Source: Antitrichia curtipendula
Lineage: Eukaryota > Streptophyta > Bryopsida > Hypnales > Leucodontaceae
Assembly (NCBI GenBank): GCA_951230915.1
Contig: OX579633.1
Coordinates: 22,788,574-22,852,573, forward strand
Direction of reading: 5' to 3'
DNA length: 64,000 nt
The translations under genes and the position numbers were made by a program. This document shows, in pieces, positions 45,942 through 56,920 of the stretch. Each line of letters starts with the position of its first letter. Within the stretch, counting starts at the first letter, position 1. Below the pieces are notes generated by a model. It was not told the origin of the DNA. It saw nothing but the letters and a program-made list of their open reading frames with translations, and searched no databases.

Positions 45942-48777
45942 ATGGCGAGCAGGCGTTCCACTGAGGAAAGCAGGGGAGGCAAGCGGAACCCTCAGATGAG
46001 GTCCGCGTTCTACTCGTCGTCGGAGGCGACAAAATCTGATGGCGATGCCATCGCGACAGGTATGATGCACCTCGCCATTGCTTATATACATGTTGAGCAA
46101 CAATCCGACAAGGAGAAAAAGTTCGTAGGTAATGCTTGTTCTCTTATCGTTTCTCTAGGATCAGATTCGCAGTTTCAGGATTCTTGTGTCATTCAGGGTT
46201 CAGTGTTTTAGGGTTCTTCTTTGGAAATCGAGGGATTGGTCTTCCTGTGACACTTGTAGCTTTACCATTGGGATTAGGGTAGTGAATTTATGAATTGTTT
46301 TGAAAAATATTGGTATCTTTGGTAGGATCGGAGGAAGAGTTTATGGACTCTTCTGAAGACAACCTTGAGCTGGAGGACAAAGAACCTCTGGTTGACAAGA
46401 GGACGAGGACAAGGACGAAGAGGAAGAAGACAAAGTCGTCAGGCTAATGTGCGCCAATGCACATTGCACTACCACTGCGTCTTCCTCCAGCAATAGAATC
46501 CAGCCAACCGAACCTCGCATGGGTGCCAGAGCACTACATGCCAGTGCAACCGCAATCCCAAATTGCGTGGACTTCAGGAGAAGCAACAGTGATCCTAGAT
46601 GTGTGGGGTGGACAGAATGGACTTGCCCTTGCAGTCGTGCAGAAGATGGCGAGGATCGCAGTGGTCGAAGGAAGCGAAAATGTGATTACGATTTCCTCAC
46701 TCGCCAACGTGCCCTTGTGGGAGTGAAGCCAAACCGAGTGTTTGTATTACGAGGCGGCAAAGTGGATACCACATGTGAAGGGAAAAAACCCTGGGATGAA
46801 ACTTTGCGCGACCTGGTCCCGAAATTTCTGGACGTAAGTGTAGTGAGCTGGTCCAAGCATGAGCCACACACGCTGCAAAAGCTCAGAGTCGCCATGGACA
46901 ACAAGTTCGAGTACTTGGGGAATCCGCTGAGTATGGTGGGATTTAGGTTGGCCGTGTCGAGGTACCTGAAGGCAGAAAGATGTCGCCTCAAGAATCACTA
47001 TTTGAAGGGAATTGACACTCTTCCTCTTCATGTCGACAAACTGGAGTGGGACCGCTTGAAGGAATACTGGAACACGGACAAGCAGAAAGACAAGGCGTAG
47101 AAGATGACTGTTGCACGACAGAGTGTGAAGAATCTGACGTCGGTGGGGAGGAGAGGAAAATCTGGTCGCCCGTCCTCAACAGTAAGTGTCCAATATCGTT
47201 CTTCAGTTTTGTTATGTAATTGTGAAATGCAAGGATGTGTAGGTTTGAAGGTCCATGCAATGGTTTCTTTTCTTGTGCTTAGAGGACGAAGATAAAGTAG
47301 TGGTTTCTGTAATGTTGACAGGGAGGAGGTCCCGAGACAAGCAATGCCATGATGGACAATGGCGAGGGGAGTCTTTTAAGTGCACGGCCAAGACTACCTT
47401 CCAATGTGAGTTCCCCTTCCGGTTCAAAGGTAAACTATTTTGTTTGCGTGTGTGAGGATTTGGGCTATTTAATAAGTGGATTCAATTGCCCGGTCGGGTA
47501 TGTGGTAGGGGACTTCTACCTATCTCGATGTGGCAAGCAGTCGCTAGTTTTTGCTTGTCACGTCAGTGCATGCACTATGTTGCCGAATGCATGAGAGTTG
47601 GCATCATTGAATGTCATTTGAAGCACGACGTGCCTTTGTGCTATGTTAGCAGTCTAGAGTGCAGTAAAACATCGCTGTAGTTGTTCAGTCGCGTTGCAGT
47701 CATAGCGAAGTTGTGTTGAGTCATATTTGAGTCCCACAGTCATGCGCAAGTCATTTAAAAGTCATGGTTATCTGAAGCACAGGACCTTTGAGCACGCAGT
47801 CGGGGTTTCATTTCCGTTCCCCATTTTTTTGGGCTTCTGTTTTTCTTCCAGTTCTTCTAGAGCACAATGTAATTGTCCTTCCTCGTCTCTTCTAGGTACA
47901 TCAGTAGTTCTCATAGTTGAAGTCACTTGGAACGACCCTCCCTTGTTTGCAGTTGTAGCTAAGTCATTTTGTAGTTACTATGCAGTTTCAGCCATATTTT
48001 GTGTTTTCAATGTAACTCGGGGTCTTCTAAACTCATTCACCTATATGTGTCTTTGAATAGGCGGGGGGAACAGGTGACTCAAGTCGTTGGGAGTCCTTGG
48101 AATTATGGAAGAAGGACGTCGACGTGAAGCTCCAGGAATTCGTAGCAAATTCCAGAAGCACTTCTACGGCCATAGGTGAATTGCGTTCAATGTTCTCCAC
48201 CTTCATGAGGAATTTTGCACATGGGGATGAATGGAGTTCCTCCGGAAGTGGTGCAACGGAACAAAGAAGAGGACCTTTTGCCAAACCATGGAAGAAATTG
48301 GGAAATTGGGTGACTGCCGTGGTTGCGGACATCACGTTGTCTGAGGATGAATTTGACTTGGACCCTCGTGAAGCCATAGTGGGGATTCCACTTGAAGCCC
48401 ATGTGATTGACCTTGAACGTATGCCCAAAGAGTCGAAGGTGGCTGAACGAATTGTCAACGAGTCAGTGACTGAGGAAGTTTTGGTCTCTGAAACACAAGT
48501 AGACCCGCAACCAGTGACAAAGGTAGTATTGGAGTCCGTTGTGGAGGTTGACGCTCCATTTCTGCATCCCCCGTCAGCTCCGGTGCCACCAGTAGTCTTA
48601 CAGTCGCAAGTAGGTGCCGAAATTGCGACCACTCTCCTGAAGGACGTGAAGAGATCTCAGGAAGCTCAGAGCCACCGGTGGTGGGTGAGGATCCTGCCGG
48701 GAGAGAGTGCGAGCCGGGTACGCCTGATAGTGGTGGACCTTCGCCTACAAACAGCACCGGTGTCGTGTAGAGAGGAG
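45942..48777 (+). pseudogene. Second CACTA gene, 5' part: Transposase_24-like (Ptta/En/Spm)
   Basis: An ATG at 45942 starts MASRRSTEESRGGKRN, with a donor near 46060. After an intron, an acidic then Lys/Arg-rich piece (46326-46446) runs into a stop. Two overlapping frames around 46457-46740 hold VPEHYMPVQPQSQIAW and then DYDFLTRQRALVGVKPNRV, so a frameshift lies between them. The domain at about 46790-47160 (LRDLVPKFLDVS, LEWDRLKEYWNTDKQK, TVARQSVKNLTSVGRRGKSG) resembles Transposase_24 (PF03004), the DNA-binding partner protein of CACTA elements. A later piece at 48060-48777 (LWKKDVDVKLQEF, then a Pro/Ser/Gly-rich tail) precedes the 2-kb insertion. In known elements such a protein binds subterminal repeats; here the copy is broken. 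Confidence 0.58.
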
Positions 48778-48799
48778 CGCGCTTAGGAAACACACTGGG

Positions 48800-50833
48800 T
48801 GTCTGACTGCAAGTTGGTGAGTGTAGATGAAGAATCTTACAACTTGTATCTTCACTTGGTCTTCAAAGTCTTCAAACTCGAATCTTCACTCGAACTCCAA
48901 CCATCCTATCCTGTAGTGGCTCTATAAGGCCAAAGGTAAGGGTGTGTGATAAGAAACAAGGCCTCAGACGGGTAAAACGGGACAGCCAAACCACGAGTTG
49001 GCTGTCCGAAAGATTGGTTCCTAAACTTCAAACCCACGGTGACTAGGAAGTGCCTTTTACAAGGAGGAATGACATAAAAAAACGACCATGTGGGTGATCA
49101 ATCCCACTTTGTCGCCACAAACACAAAACGGGGTCATTATTGGATATCCACATAACCTGCAACAATGTTTACGATGCAAAAATGAAAACAACAAGCCTCC
49201 AAATCCGACTAGGAATAACAATGAAAACACAACAAGCCACAAGCCACAACACACGAATCTTCAATCTTCTTGTCTTCCAATCTTCAAGTCTTCAAGGAAA
49301 CCGCAAACAAACACCCATCCTATCTATATTCTTCCCCAAATAAGAAGGCAACAGACCTTCCTTAACTTCACTACCTATAACTTCTTCAATTCTTCATCAA
49401 ACTAAGAGTTTAATAGATTTTCAGAAAGCTAACAAACTCTTCTATCTTCTCTAAAAATTTCACATGCAAGTGATTCTTCAAACTAAATCTATAGCTCTAC
49501 AAACATTTGGGTTTCAAACAATAAGGGCAGCAGACCCTCTATCACTCAAAGACCCATAACTTTCTTCACATATCTCCAATTGCTTTGAGTGATGAATTTC
49601 TAAAAAGCTAAGAAAATTCACTCTAACTCTCCAAATTTTCAAAGACAAAAGCAAAAACTACAAACTTTGGTGGCCACTCGAATCTCTGCTCCTCTTTATC
49701 GGGTGGCAGTAGACTCTCTTCCACTCACACGCTTGTAAGTTTTTGCTCCCAACTCCAAATCACACAAGAGAGATCTCTTTGAAACGGAAATGAGAAGAGG
49801 AACAAACCCTAAAAATTTCATTTCAAAATAGTTTGTACATCATAAGTTGTGACCGCTCAAACTCTCGGCCTTCTCAAACCCAGTACATACAACAACTAAT
49901 CACACTACACCCAAACCCCGACTAGAAAGGAGAAAGAAGATGCCTACCATAAGTTCCTATTCATTTTTCAAGGCCAAAAACCTCAAAGATCCAAACTAGG
50001 AGGTAAACTATTTTTATTTCTCTAACTTTCAAGTTCTAACACACAAATAAAGCATATAATTTAACTATAAAACTTCAATCAAAATGAAATAGAGGTAAAA
50101 ATTGAAGTCGAAGAAGAATGCTATTCCATCTGCAAGAACTTGAGGATGCACTTGATAGTATTTGCCACATAATCTGCACATTTGGCCTTTGTTAAAGGAT
50201 TCACTGGCCCTTTTAACCAACGCTGGTGGCCATGGCTTCCTTTTATTGGCCTTATCATACAATAATAATGGTCGTCGTTCAGGCCCTCATAACTTGCTTC
50301 AAATGCCACTTCTTGGGTGCTCGGTTCAACACATCCGACTTGGAGTAGGATCACCAAAGCACGAGCATCTCTCTGGAGATTACCATGCCAACGTTGCTCT
50401 ACACGAGGTTTCTTTAATGGACAAGAAGGTCCAACATCATCTTGCAAATATATTGGCATTGGTACAGAAATTGCCGGCTAAGATGGTTGAATAGGCAATT
50501 GTGACAAGGAAAGCTCTAGTTCAGCCTCTGGTTGAGACTCTGGATCTTGCGACTCCATAAAAACCCTCCAATTCGACATTTTAGAGTCAAACTCTAAATC
50601 CATGCATAGATTCTAAATGAACTCAAAAGAATACTCCAAACTGGTAAAACAAGTCCAGGGCTTTCGTCCTTTTAACAACTCTATTAGCAACAAGCGTCAC
50701 CTTGAAGCCATTAGGAGCGTCACCATGAAGCCACTGAAAGCGTCACCAGTAAGTTTTGACCTTCAATTATAGAATCTCTTTAAAATACAAATTAATATAC
50801 ATTCTATATAATGTACTTATTTACATCACGACA
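48800..50833. mobile_element. 2.0-kb TG...CA insertion (solo LTR or similar)
   Basis: The segment begins TGTCTGACTG and ends CATCACGACA, so its ends TGTC/GACA are inverted as in LTRs. The flanking pentamers are CTGGG (48795-48799) and CTGGC (50834-50838), a near-perfect 5-bp duplication. It separates two parts of the plus-strand CACTA gene. The interior is A/C-rich on the plus strand, and no second copy of its start is seen within it, so a solo LTR or a non-autonomous element is likely. It carries the small minus-strand frame described at 50121-50580. Confidence 0.5.
50121..50580 (-). pseudogene. Small unknown ORF in the 2.0-kb insertion, one TAG
   Basis: On the minus strand an ATG near 50579 opens MSNWRVFMESQDPESQPEAE. 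One TAG follows about 33 codons in, and the frame continues for about 115 codons with VEQRWHGNLQRDARALVIL and CMIRPIKGSHGHQRWLKGP to the stop at 50121. Length with the stop ignored is about 150 residues. I do not recognise it. The balanced composition and the single stop suggest a recently lost gene of the inserted element. Confidence 0.35.
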
Positions 50834-50838
50834 CTGGC

Positions 50839-51815
50839 GTGGCAGGGGAAGCAGAGGAAGAGGACGGTGACGTCGAAATGCACACACGTCAAGCAGACCC
50901 CAAAATAATAGATGTGGTGGAGGTTACTAGAGAGAGGACGAAGTTAGTGGGAGCAGCCTCTGGAGCCCCATCGCCCTCACAGAGAAGGTCTAGGAAACCA
51001 CGACAATCGCCGTTGAAGGTGTTTACCCCGCCCGGCGTTTGTCCAGTGATGTTGAGTGAGGTGAGACCTGCCGATCCTTCTTTCGTTATGCCTGAATTTA
51101 GAGACTGTGGTCACTTAAAACTAATTATTTTCAATGTACATGGTACATTGTTAGATTCTAGTCTGTTATCTGGACAATCCCCAAACCCTACAGTTCAAAG
51201 TACCATTCGAACTGCGCTTCGGAGAGTAGTATTTCGACCATGGTTGAAGCCCTTCCTTTCTCGATGCTTTCGCAATTACTGTGTGGGCTTTTGGGGTAGC
51301 GGCAGTAAACTCCATATGGAGGACGTTTTTGTGCAGCTAATACAATGATAGTAGACAATAAACACAGTAGGATCTACTACAATCCAGAGGCTAATGTAAT
51401 CATCAGTACCCCATTCTATGTGAAGTGGATGTGCTCATTGGCAGATGACAAGGAATACCTGAAACAGTACCTATGGCCAATGTTGGAGGCTCTGCACTCA
51501 AGCGCAGACGTTGCTGATTTTTGACCCAAATTTCCCGAAATTGTCAACGAATCCATGCTACAAATGCTGTGCAGACGCCGTGTTGGACATACATATGAAT
51601 TTCTGGACATTGTGGAAGGTGAGGGGACATTAGCTACCCACGCGTTTACACATGTAAAAGCGCCCCCTCACCTTCCTATGATCTTCTTTTCTGATGACCA
51701 ATTTGTACATGTGCAGGTAAAGGAGCAGAAGCAGGAGGTCCGACCAAGGACTGCATTGGCGGCAGCCAAGAAAGCTTCCCTTCCGTCCTCGAAATCAGTA
51801 AGTTCAACCTTGTAA
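50839..51815 (+). pseudogene. Second CACTA gene, middle part: FCP1/HAD-phosphatase-like domain, catalytic residues lost
   Basis: After a disordered piece (EEEDGDVEMHTRQ, then SPSQRRSRKPRQSPLKVF) comes a HAD-like core: LKLIIFNVHGTLLDSS (about 51115-51162), VVFRPWLKPFLSRCF and CVGFWGSGSKLHMEDVF. Following a frame change near 51330 come MIVDNKHSRIYYNPEANVI (about 51350-51405) and WMCSLADDKEYLKQYLWPM. This order is that of FCP1-type phosphatase domains. The DxDGT nucleophile motif reads NVHGT, and the later DD pair reads DN, so no phosphatase activity is expected. A TGA lies at about 51522 (DF-stop-PKFPE). The domain probably came from a host gene and is carried within the transposon's second gene. 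Confidence 0.55.
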
Positions 51816-52271
51816 TTGTAGTTCCATGGTAGACTACGATGTATTGTAGATGTTGGTTCTTCTGTCATGATTTAGAAGTAGTTGACAAATTTGCTCTACA
51901 TCCATGGTAGTAGAATGGAATTGTTGGGGCAGCCTTTCATGAAGTTCAATTGAATGTGAGAGTGGGTCATTTTGCTGTAGTTGGTTGAAAGAGCTTCATA
52001 TTACTTCTAGTCCGTGAAAGGTACCCGTGGCATTTTCACTTGTCTGCCCGAAGTGGCTTTGTCCAGTATGCTGTGGTCTCGTAGTCACAAGGAAGTCATG
52101 AAGAAGTCCTTTTTAGCGACAAGTAAATGAGAATTCATTTTCCAGTCACGTCACAGTCATCAGGACGACAGCTGCGAGTCGGCCTATAGTAGGATTGTAT
52201 GTGGATAAACTTTGATGTATTATTTGTGCTGGGCCTTCATGTATGTTTGCTAATCGGTGGCCTGCTTGCAG

Positions 52272-52538
52272 TATCGTTGCGGAGACGAAGTATTTCTTCT
52301 AAATCCGTGAGCGCACAAGCAAAAAGTGGCGGTGGGTAAGATCAGTGGATTACCGGGGAAACATAAATACTACGGTGACGACATTCCCGAAACATGGTTT
52401 AAGGTGGACGTCCAGGAAATTTTCCAGGGTGAGGTGGCACTCATATTTCCTAATGCCCAAGGTGACCAGGAAGTTATGAAAGATGTGAAAGGGTCATGTA
52501 CCATATGGAGCCATAAGTACCTGAAGATGACAATGTGA
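52272..52538 (+). pseudogene. Second CACTA gene, last exon: TNP1/EN/SPM-like (Transposase_23) tail
   Basis: After an acceptor CTTGCAG the exon reads YRCGDEVFLLNP, a TGA at 52308-52310, then VAVGKISGLPGKHKYYGDD, WFKVDVQEIFQGEV and VKGSCTIWSHKYLKM before the stop at 52538. This resembles the short conserved tail of TNP1-type En/Spm proteins (PF03017 family). The TGA would be CGA before one C-to-T change. It closes the mosaic gene about 1.15 kb before the right terminus. Confidence 0.5.
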
Positions 52539-54655
52539 GGTGGCCTTTCACACTCTGTTGTTTGACATTGTCTACAGACATTAAGGCTTCCATTTTTATG
52601 TACAGTCTTCCGTGATGAACGGAGTACTCTGAATGCTCCTTTTTTTTGCACTGAAGGCCTTTGTTTTTATATTGGGCCCCTTCCCTATTGCATTAGAAAA
52701 GGATTGTGGAATGCATGAGGTCTAGTTTCTTAAACCCATCGTGTCGCCAATCGTTGCTTTCTTTGCATTCACCATAGGAGAGTGCTAGTGTGTTAGGGGC
52801 TACATAAACGTGTTAAGGGCAGAAATAGATTAGAAAACAGAGACAGCCCTCCATTGAGAACATAATTGCATCGCATATGTCAGTTTGTAATGACTAACAT
52901 AAGCTTTGTCAGTAATAGAGGAGAGAGAAAATGACATGCAAATAACTAGGAAATGACTACTCCCGAGATCGAGTTGACACTTCCACAAAATCGGCTAACT
53001 TGAGAACGACTCTCAAGTGACTAGAAGCGAGCAGAGTATAAAATGTAAAAATGTGTTGTGCATCTACTTCATGCAAATGACGACCTACAAATAACTCTGC
53101 TGTGACTTACAAATGACTCGTTAATCAACTACGTGTGAACAAGGATGTTTGTCACCCTCCTAATCCGACTGCAAAATAACTCTATAGTGACTCGCAAATA
53201 AATCATCACATCGCCACGTGTCAGTAATCCCAAATTTTCCATACCAGCAGAATGACTCTAAAATAACTTACCCTGAACTTCCAAATGACTTCAGGAAATT
53301 ACCACTCAAACCATGCGGAGCACTTTTCGTGACTGCAGAGTGACTTGTAAATAACTACAGAGTGTGTCGACGTGTCAATCCATGTCCACATGTCAATGAC
53401 TCCATGTTGACTCCAAAATTCCTGACGTCATGTCGCATCTCAAAAATTCCGGACTGAAATGGACAGCTACCCATACTTTCCGGCAGCACTAGCCGAAAAT
53501 CACAAGTGCCACGTAGACCCTGTCATCCCTTTTTCATCCAAGATGGTGATAATAAACTACCAGTCACTGTAGTCACACACCTATCTACAATGACTTTAGG
53601 TCCAGAAGTCACGATGCAGTCGAAAATGTCCTAAATGACTGTTTTGAAGTCATTTATCGCAGTCATTTATTCATTGTTTTTTTGGTAGTGTATGTACTGG
53701 ACATGCACCTTGTAAACTACGTTCATATGTCAATCATTTTGGACTCGCTTAGTAGGAACGTCAAAGTCATATACTAGTAGCACCGGAATGACTGGTGTCC
53801 ACGTCAGCCCCTTCATAGGCCTGATGGTGGCAGTAGAAATCGACTCATTCAGCACTTTGTCTTTAGGGTAGTCATTTCCAAGTCTCATTGAAGTTACCAG
53901 AAGCCGCGTCTTTGAAGTCCTAGACTAGATACATGCTCCAAATTTTTTACTCCCTTCCCAAAGTCCGCCACAACGGGCAGCATTAACCACCCAAAATCAT
54001 TAAGTCATTTCTTATTCACTACAAAGACATGCAAAGTATAATTTGGTGACTTGAAGTGACTTTATAATGACTAAGGCGTTTGCTACTGACTTACCTCAGT
54101 TCCCGACGTTCATCTCGTTCCCAGGGAGAACTGAAAATCGTAGATGAAAGGCTACCTTCATTGCACCCACGTCCGTGGTTCAGAAGAATGACTATCAAAT
54201 GACTGTTCCAATGTTGTTGCCCTAGTGCTGATGCAATTACAGAATTCTAAGACATTCTTTAGTTGTTCCGGACATATAGTCACTTTGTAGACATTACCTC
54301 CAGTCATTTATTCACTGGTTTATTTGTAGTGGAGCCAGCTTGTTTAAGAAAAAGAATCCAAAGAAGCACCACCATTTTGGAAATTTTTAATAGAAAAGTG
54401 AGCTTCTGAAGTGCAGCTGCCCTATTTTTTGCAGAGTCAAAAAAATGATTTCAGCAATTTTGAATGCTTATATCTTGCAATCCACGCGGTGGAAATTTCT
54501 GAAATTTTTACCACATGTTCTCAAGTCAGCATACTACAAGATCCTACGGTTATATATGTCAAAATAAGTTTTTTTCAAAAATTTGGTACTTTTACTAAAA
54601 ATGGCAGTTCTTGAGTGGTTTTGGTGAAAACATAGTCAAGGAACTTTAGGGATTA

Positions 54656-55139
54656 ATTTACTTTTAGTTTCATTCCTACTTGTAGTATTTTTTTTTTTAA
54701 TTTTTAAAATTTTTAAAATTTTTAAAATTTTTAAAATTTTAAAATTTTTTTTCTTTCTACTTTTTTTGGTTTTTACTTTTATGTTTTTTATGTTTGGTAT
54801 TTTTTTTTGGATTCTATTTTTTCTCTAATGTCATTTTCTATTTGTAGGATTTTATTTTAATTTTTTAAACATTTTACCATTTGCCTAATTTGGTTACTTT
54901 ACCAAATCTTGCTTAAAGTCTTTTTAGTTTTAAATCCCTATTTTTTTCCTAGATTTTTCCCATTAATTTTTCCTAATTGCATTTCTAGATTTTCACTCTA
55001 AATTCCTAAAGTTCCTATTTTTATCTCACCAAAAACTTCCTAAATTGTAGTTATGGCTTACTCCAAAGTACTAACACTTCCGGCCGTACAAATTCAAGCA
55101 TAATATTTATATTTTCTACAATCTAAAGAGTAAACCAGT
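54656..55139. other. T-rich stretch, no gene
   Basis: Very T-rich, with a run of TTTTTAAAAT-like units at about 54700-54750. It looks continuous with the T-rich DNA to the left of 36134, which supports the idea that the whole stack between was inserted there. Confidence 0.5.
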
Positions 55140-55747
55140 ATGGTGGTTCACACATGAGCGTCAAGAAGCTCGGGAAGACATCGAGTTTGATCAACAAATG
55201 CAAGAAGCTATGCGTAGAAGCATAGAGGATTGTGGTCAACAACACGGGCATGAGGGATCCTATCAACATGACCGTAGTGCATATGGCTCACAAGATGGCC
55301 GAAGGATTTTGCACTATAGTAACAACTCCCGAGGTGCCTATTACAACCCAGAAAGAAGCCATGGAACCACACATGATTTTGGATCCAACTAAGGAGGCTT
55401 CCAATACTATCCCAGATCCACTACGGGTGGTTCATATGAGTGCCACACAAGCTCTCGTCATGTCGATCCAAAGCAAAGAAGGTCTTACTAAGCACGGTAA
55501 TATAGGTCCTTCTCCAACTTTTGTAGGCCTTTACTGTGAAATCCCAATCAAGGAGCTGCGCCAAGCGACTATGGATACAATTGGGGTGGAGGACAATATC
55601 TCGGCATTTATGGATCCGGTTCCACAGCACCAAGTCGCAGAGATGACATCCATTCAGATTTCAAATGAAGTAGATAGAACTATTTTAGTGGTTGTCTCAC
55701 AATCGAGTGGGCCTTGGAATCTTTTGCCATGGGATTATGGAGTATGA
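55140..55747 (+). pseudogene. Relic of an unknown Gln/His/Gly/Tyr-rich protein
   Basis: The frame begins WWFTHERQEAREDIEFDQQ (about 55142) and continues MQEAMRRSIEDCGQQHGHE and SYQHDRSAYGSQDGRR, with low complexity, to a TAA near 55390. Beyond it the same frame resumes as GGFQYYPRSTTGGSYECH with further stops. This resembles the disordered region of some plant transposon proteins, but no domain is present. It could be the downstream part of the fragment at 34386-35085. Confidence 0.3.
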
Positions 55748-56284
55748 CAATCATAGTACAAAAATATCGGCATCTCGGCGAATAGCATTTACGTACTAAT
55801 ACACTTGGATATAAATATATTGTATTAAAATATATTTGGAGGTTGGTATTTGGTAACTTGGTATCATCTTAGTAGTATCGTTTAAATATCATCCGTGTTG
55901 TTTTTCAATATAAATTTATAATTAGCGTCCAATAAAATTCTAATATAATTATATGAATACAACATTGATCATACAATTTTGTACACAATCATGCCAAGCC
56001 AACATCCATCAACAAGAATTGTTGCATTGCACTTCTCATTCAAGGATTTCAAGCAAAATATATGACGAATGCATAAATAGATGTTAGACATTAGACACTG
56101 GAAGTTTCAAAACATACAAACATTTCAAAACTTTATCACAATTATAAGGATGCACATACATTGACATACATAGATGGTGCATATATATACTAGATAATTA
56201 ACACACAATCATATTGATTTACGTACTCGCCTTTATACTTACCTAATACTTCTATAGTTCTATGTAATCTGCTTATATCAGACA
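55748..56284. other. AT-rich stretch, no gene
   Basis: No open frame, repeat or RNA gene is supported here. It borders the 3' end of the kinase-like pseudogene. Confidence 0.5.
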
Positions 56285-56920
56285 CTAATATGAGTGTCGG
56301 AAGTGTTCATCCGGAATAGGCCAGTTGTAATTATTGGTAAACTGGTGGATTATTTCGAACAAGCTACCTAGAGAATTGATCATCGAATCACAAAGATGCT
56401 CCAAGTAAAAGTGAAACACCTTTGCCAAATCGTCATGGCTGAACCTTGTATGTCCTTCATTTTTATGATGCAAGCTCACGTAGGCCGCTGACATGCAACT
56501 ATTGTTGATTTTTTGAGCTATTCGACCAACCGCATATTTCTCCAATTTACGTGATAAATTTGGTATCGTTTGTACACTTGCATCTCTTCTATCCAAGTAT
56601 GCAATAGAAGGGTCTATCTACCACTTGTTCTTCAAAATCTCAGTCTGCTCATTTTGAGAGGTGAACGTGTACAAAGACTTCATTGGTTCATCACGTAAAA
56701 TAATCATGCCCCAATCACAAACTCCAGTGTAAACACGTGACTCATCATCAAGAAAGTGAAACATAATGCTGTCCAAAGAAAGATCATTGTGCAAATGTCC
56801 AGCGCTATGCACTACATTCATAAGGTGCACCAATGCCTATGCAAGCTCTATGCGTTTCTTTCTTCAGCGATTGAGAAAAAAAGCTTTATACATCTCTTTT
56901 GGCGTCGGTTGAAAATAAGC
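56285..56920 (-). pseudogene. Kinase-like domain C-lobe fragment (HND/DWG), three stops
   Basis: On the minus strand the frame reads TPKEMYKAFF (about 56905), then IELA-stop-ALVHLMNVVH, SAGHLHNDLSLDSIMFHF (about 56750-56803), VYTGVCDWGMIILRDEP, TEILKNKW-stop-IDPSIAYLD and FSHDDLAKVFHFYLEHLC, ending WPIPDEHFRHSY at 56285. HLHNDLSLDSIMF corresponds to the kinase catalytic loop (HRDxxxxN) and VCDWG to DFG. Both are altered: there is no Asn at the usual place and HND stands for HRD. Stops are a TGA near 56880, a TAG near 56836 and a TAG at 56618-56620. The N-lobe is missing. It is probably a captured or transposon-borne kinase-like gene, now dead. Confidence 0.55.

Larger units (their letters stand above)
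38993..53690. mobile_element. Inner CACTA element, 14.7 kb, inserted into the outer one
   Basis: The left terminus CACTACAAAGAAATCAATG begins at 38993 and the right terminus, reading GTTTTTTTGGTAGTG, ends at 53690. The trinucleotide TAT is present at 38990-38992 and again at 53691-53693. Its left end is type B and its right end type A, the reverse of the outer element. The sequence beside the type-B end (38780-38985 outside, 39640-39800 inside) is shared in inverted orientation, so the two elements are of one family in opposite directions. It carries a TNP2-type transposase gene on the minus strand and a mosaic second gene on the plus strand, transcribed divergently from about 44.4-44.9 kb. 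Both are damaged. Confidence 0.82.
36748..54331. mobile_element. Outer CACTA element, internally deleted (host of a nested copy)
   Basis: The left end CACTACAAAAAAATAGTG begins at 36748. The right end TTTATTTGTAGTG finishes at 54331. The 3-bp target duplication GAG flanks both sides, as is typical of CACTA (En/Spm) elements. Without the nested insertion it measures about 2.9 kb (36748-38992 plus 53691-54331) and holds no transposase, so it is a non-autonomous derivative. Its two ends differ from each other beyond the terminal 30 bp: the left end is of type A and the right end of type B. Both are rich in TGACT/AGTCA subterminal words. It contains a MITE fragment, a 35-bp tandem repeat and a TA run. 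Confidence 0.8.
36134..54655. mobile_element. MITE family 3, second copy, split by the CACTA stack
   Basis: The left part, 36134-36747, starts TAACCTCTAACGGACCAGCATGCG, which is the reverse of the right end of the complete copy at 29741-30677. The right part, 54332-54655, ends ACTTTAGGGATTA and matches the other end. Everything from 36748 to 54331 is inserted DNA; GAG at 36745-36747 is repeated at 54332-54334. Rejoined in outline, the two parts give about 935 bp, the expected length. Confidence 0.72.

Noticed and set aside
48033..48632. 199-codon minus-strand frame in the CACTA second gene
   Set aside because: Ser/Thr-rich low complexity, antisense to a plus-strand frame with better composition that fits the neighbouring exons.
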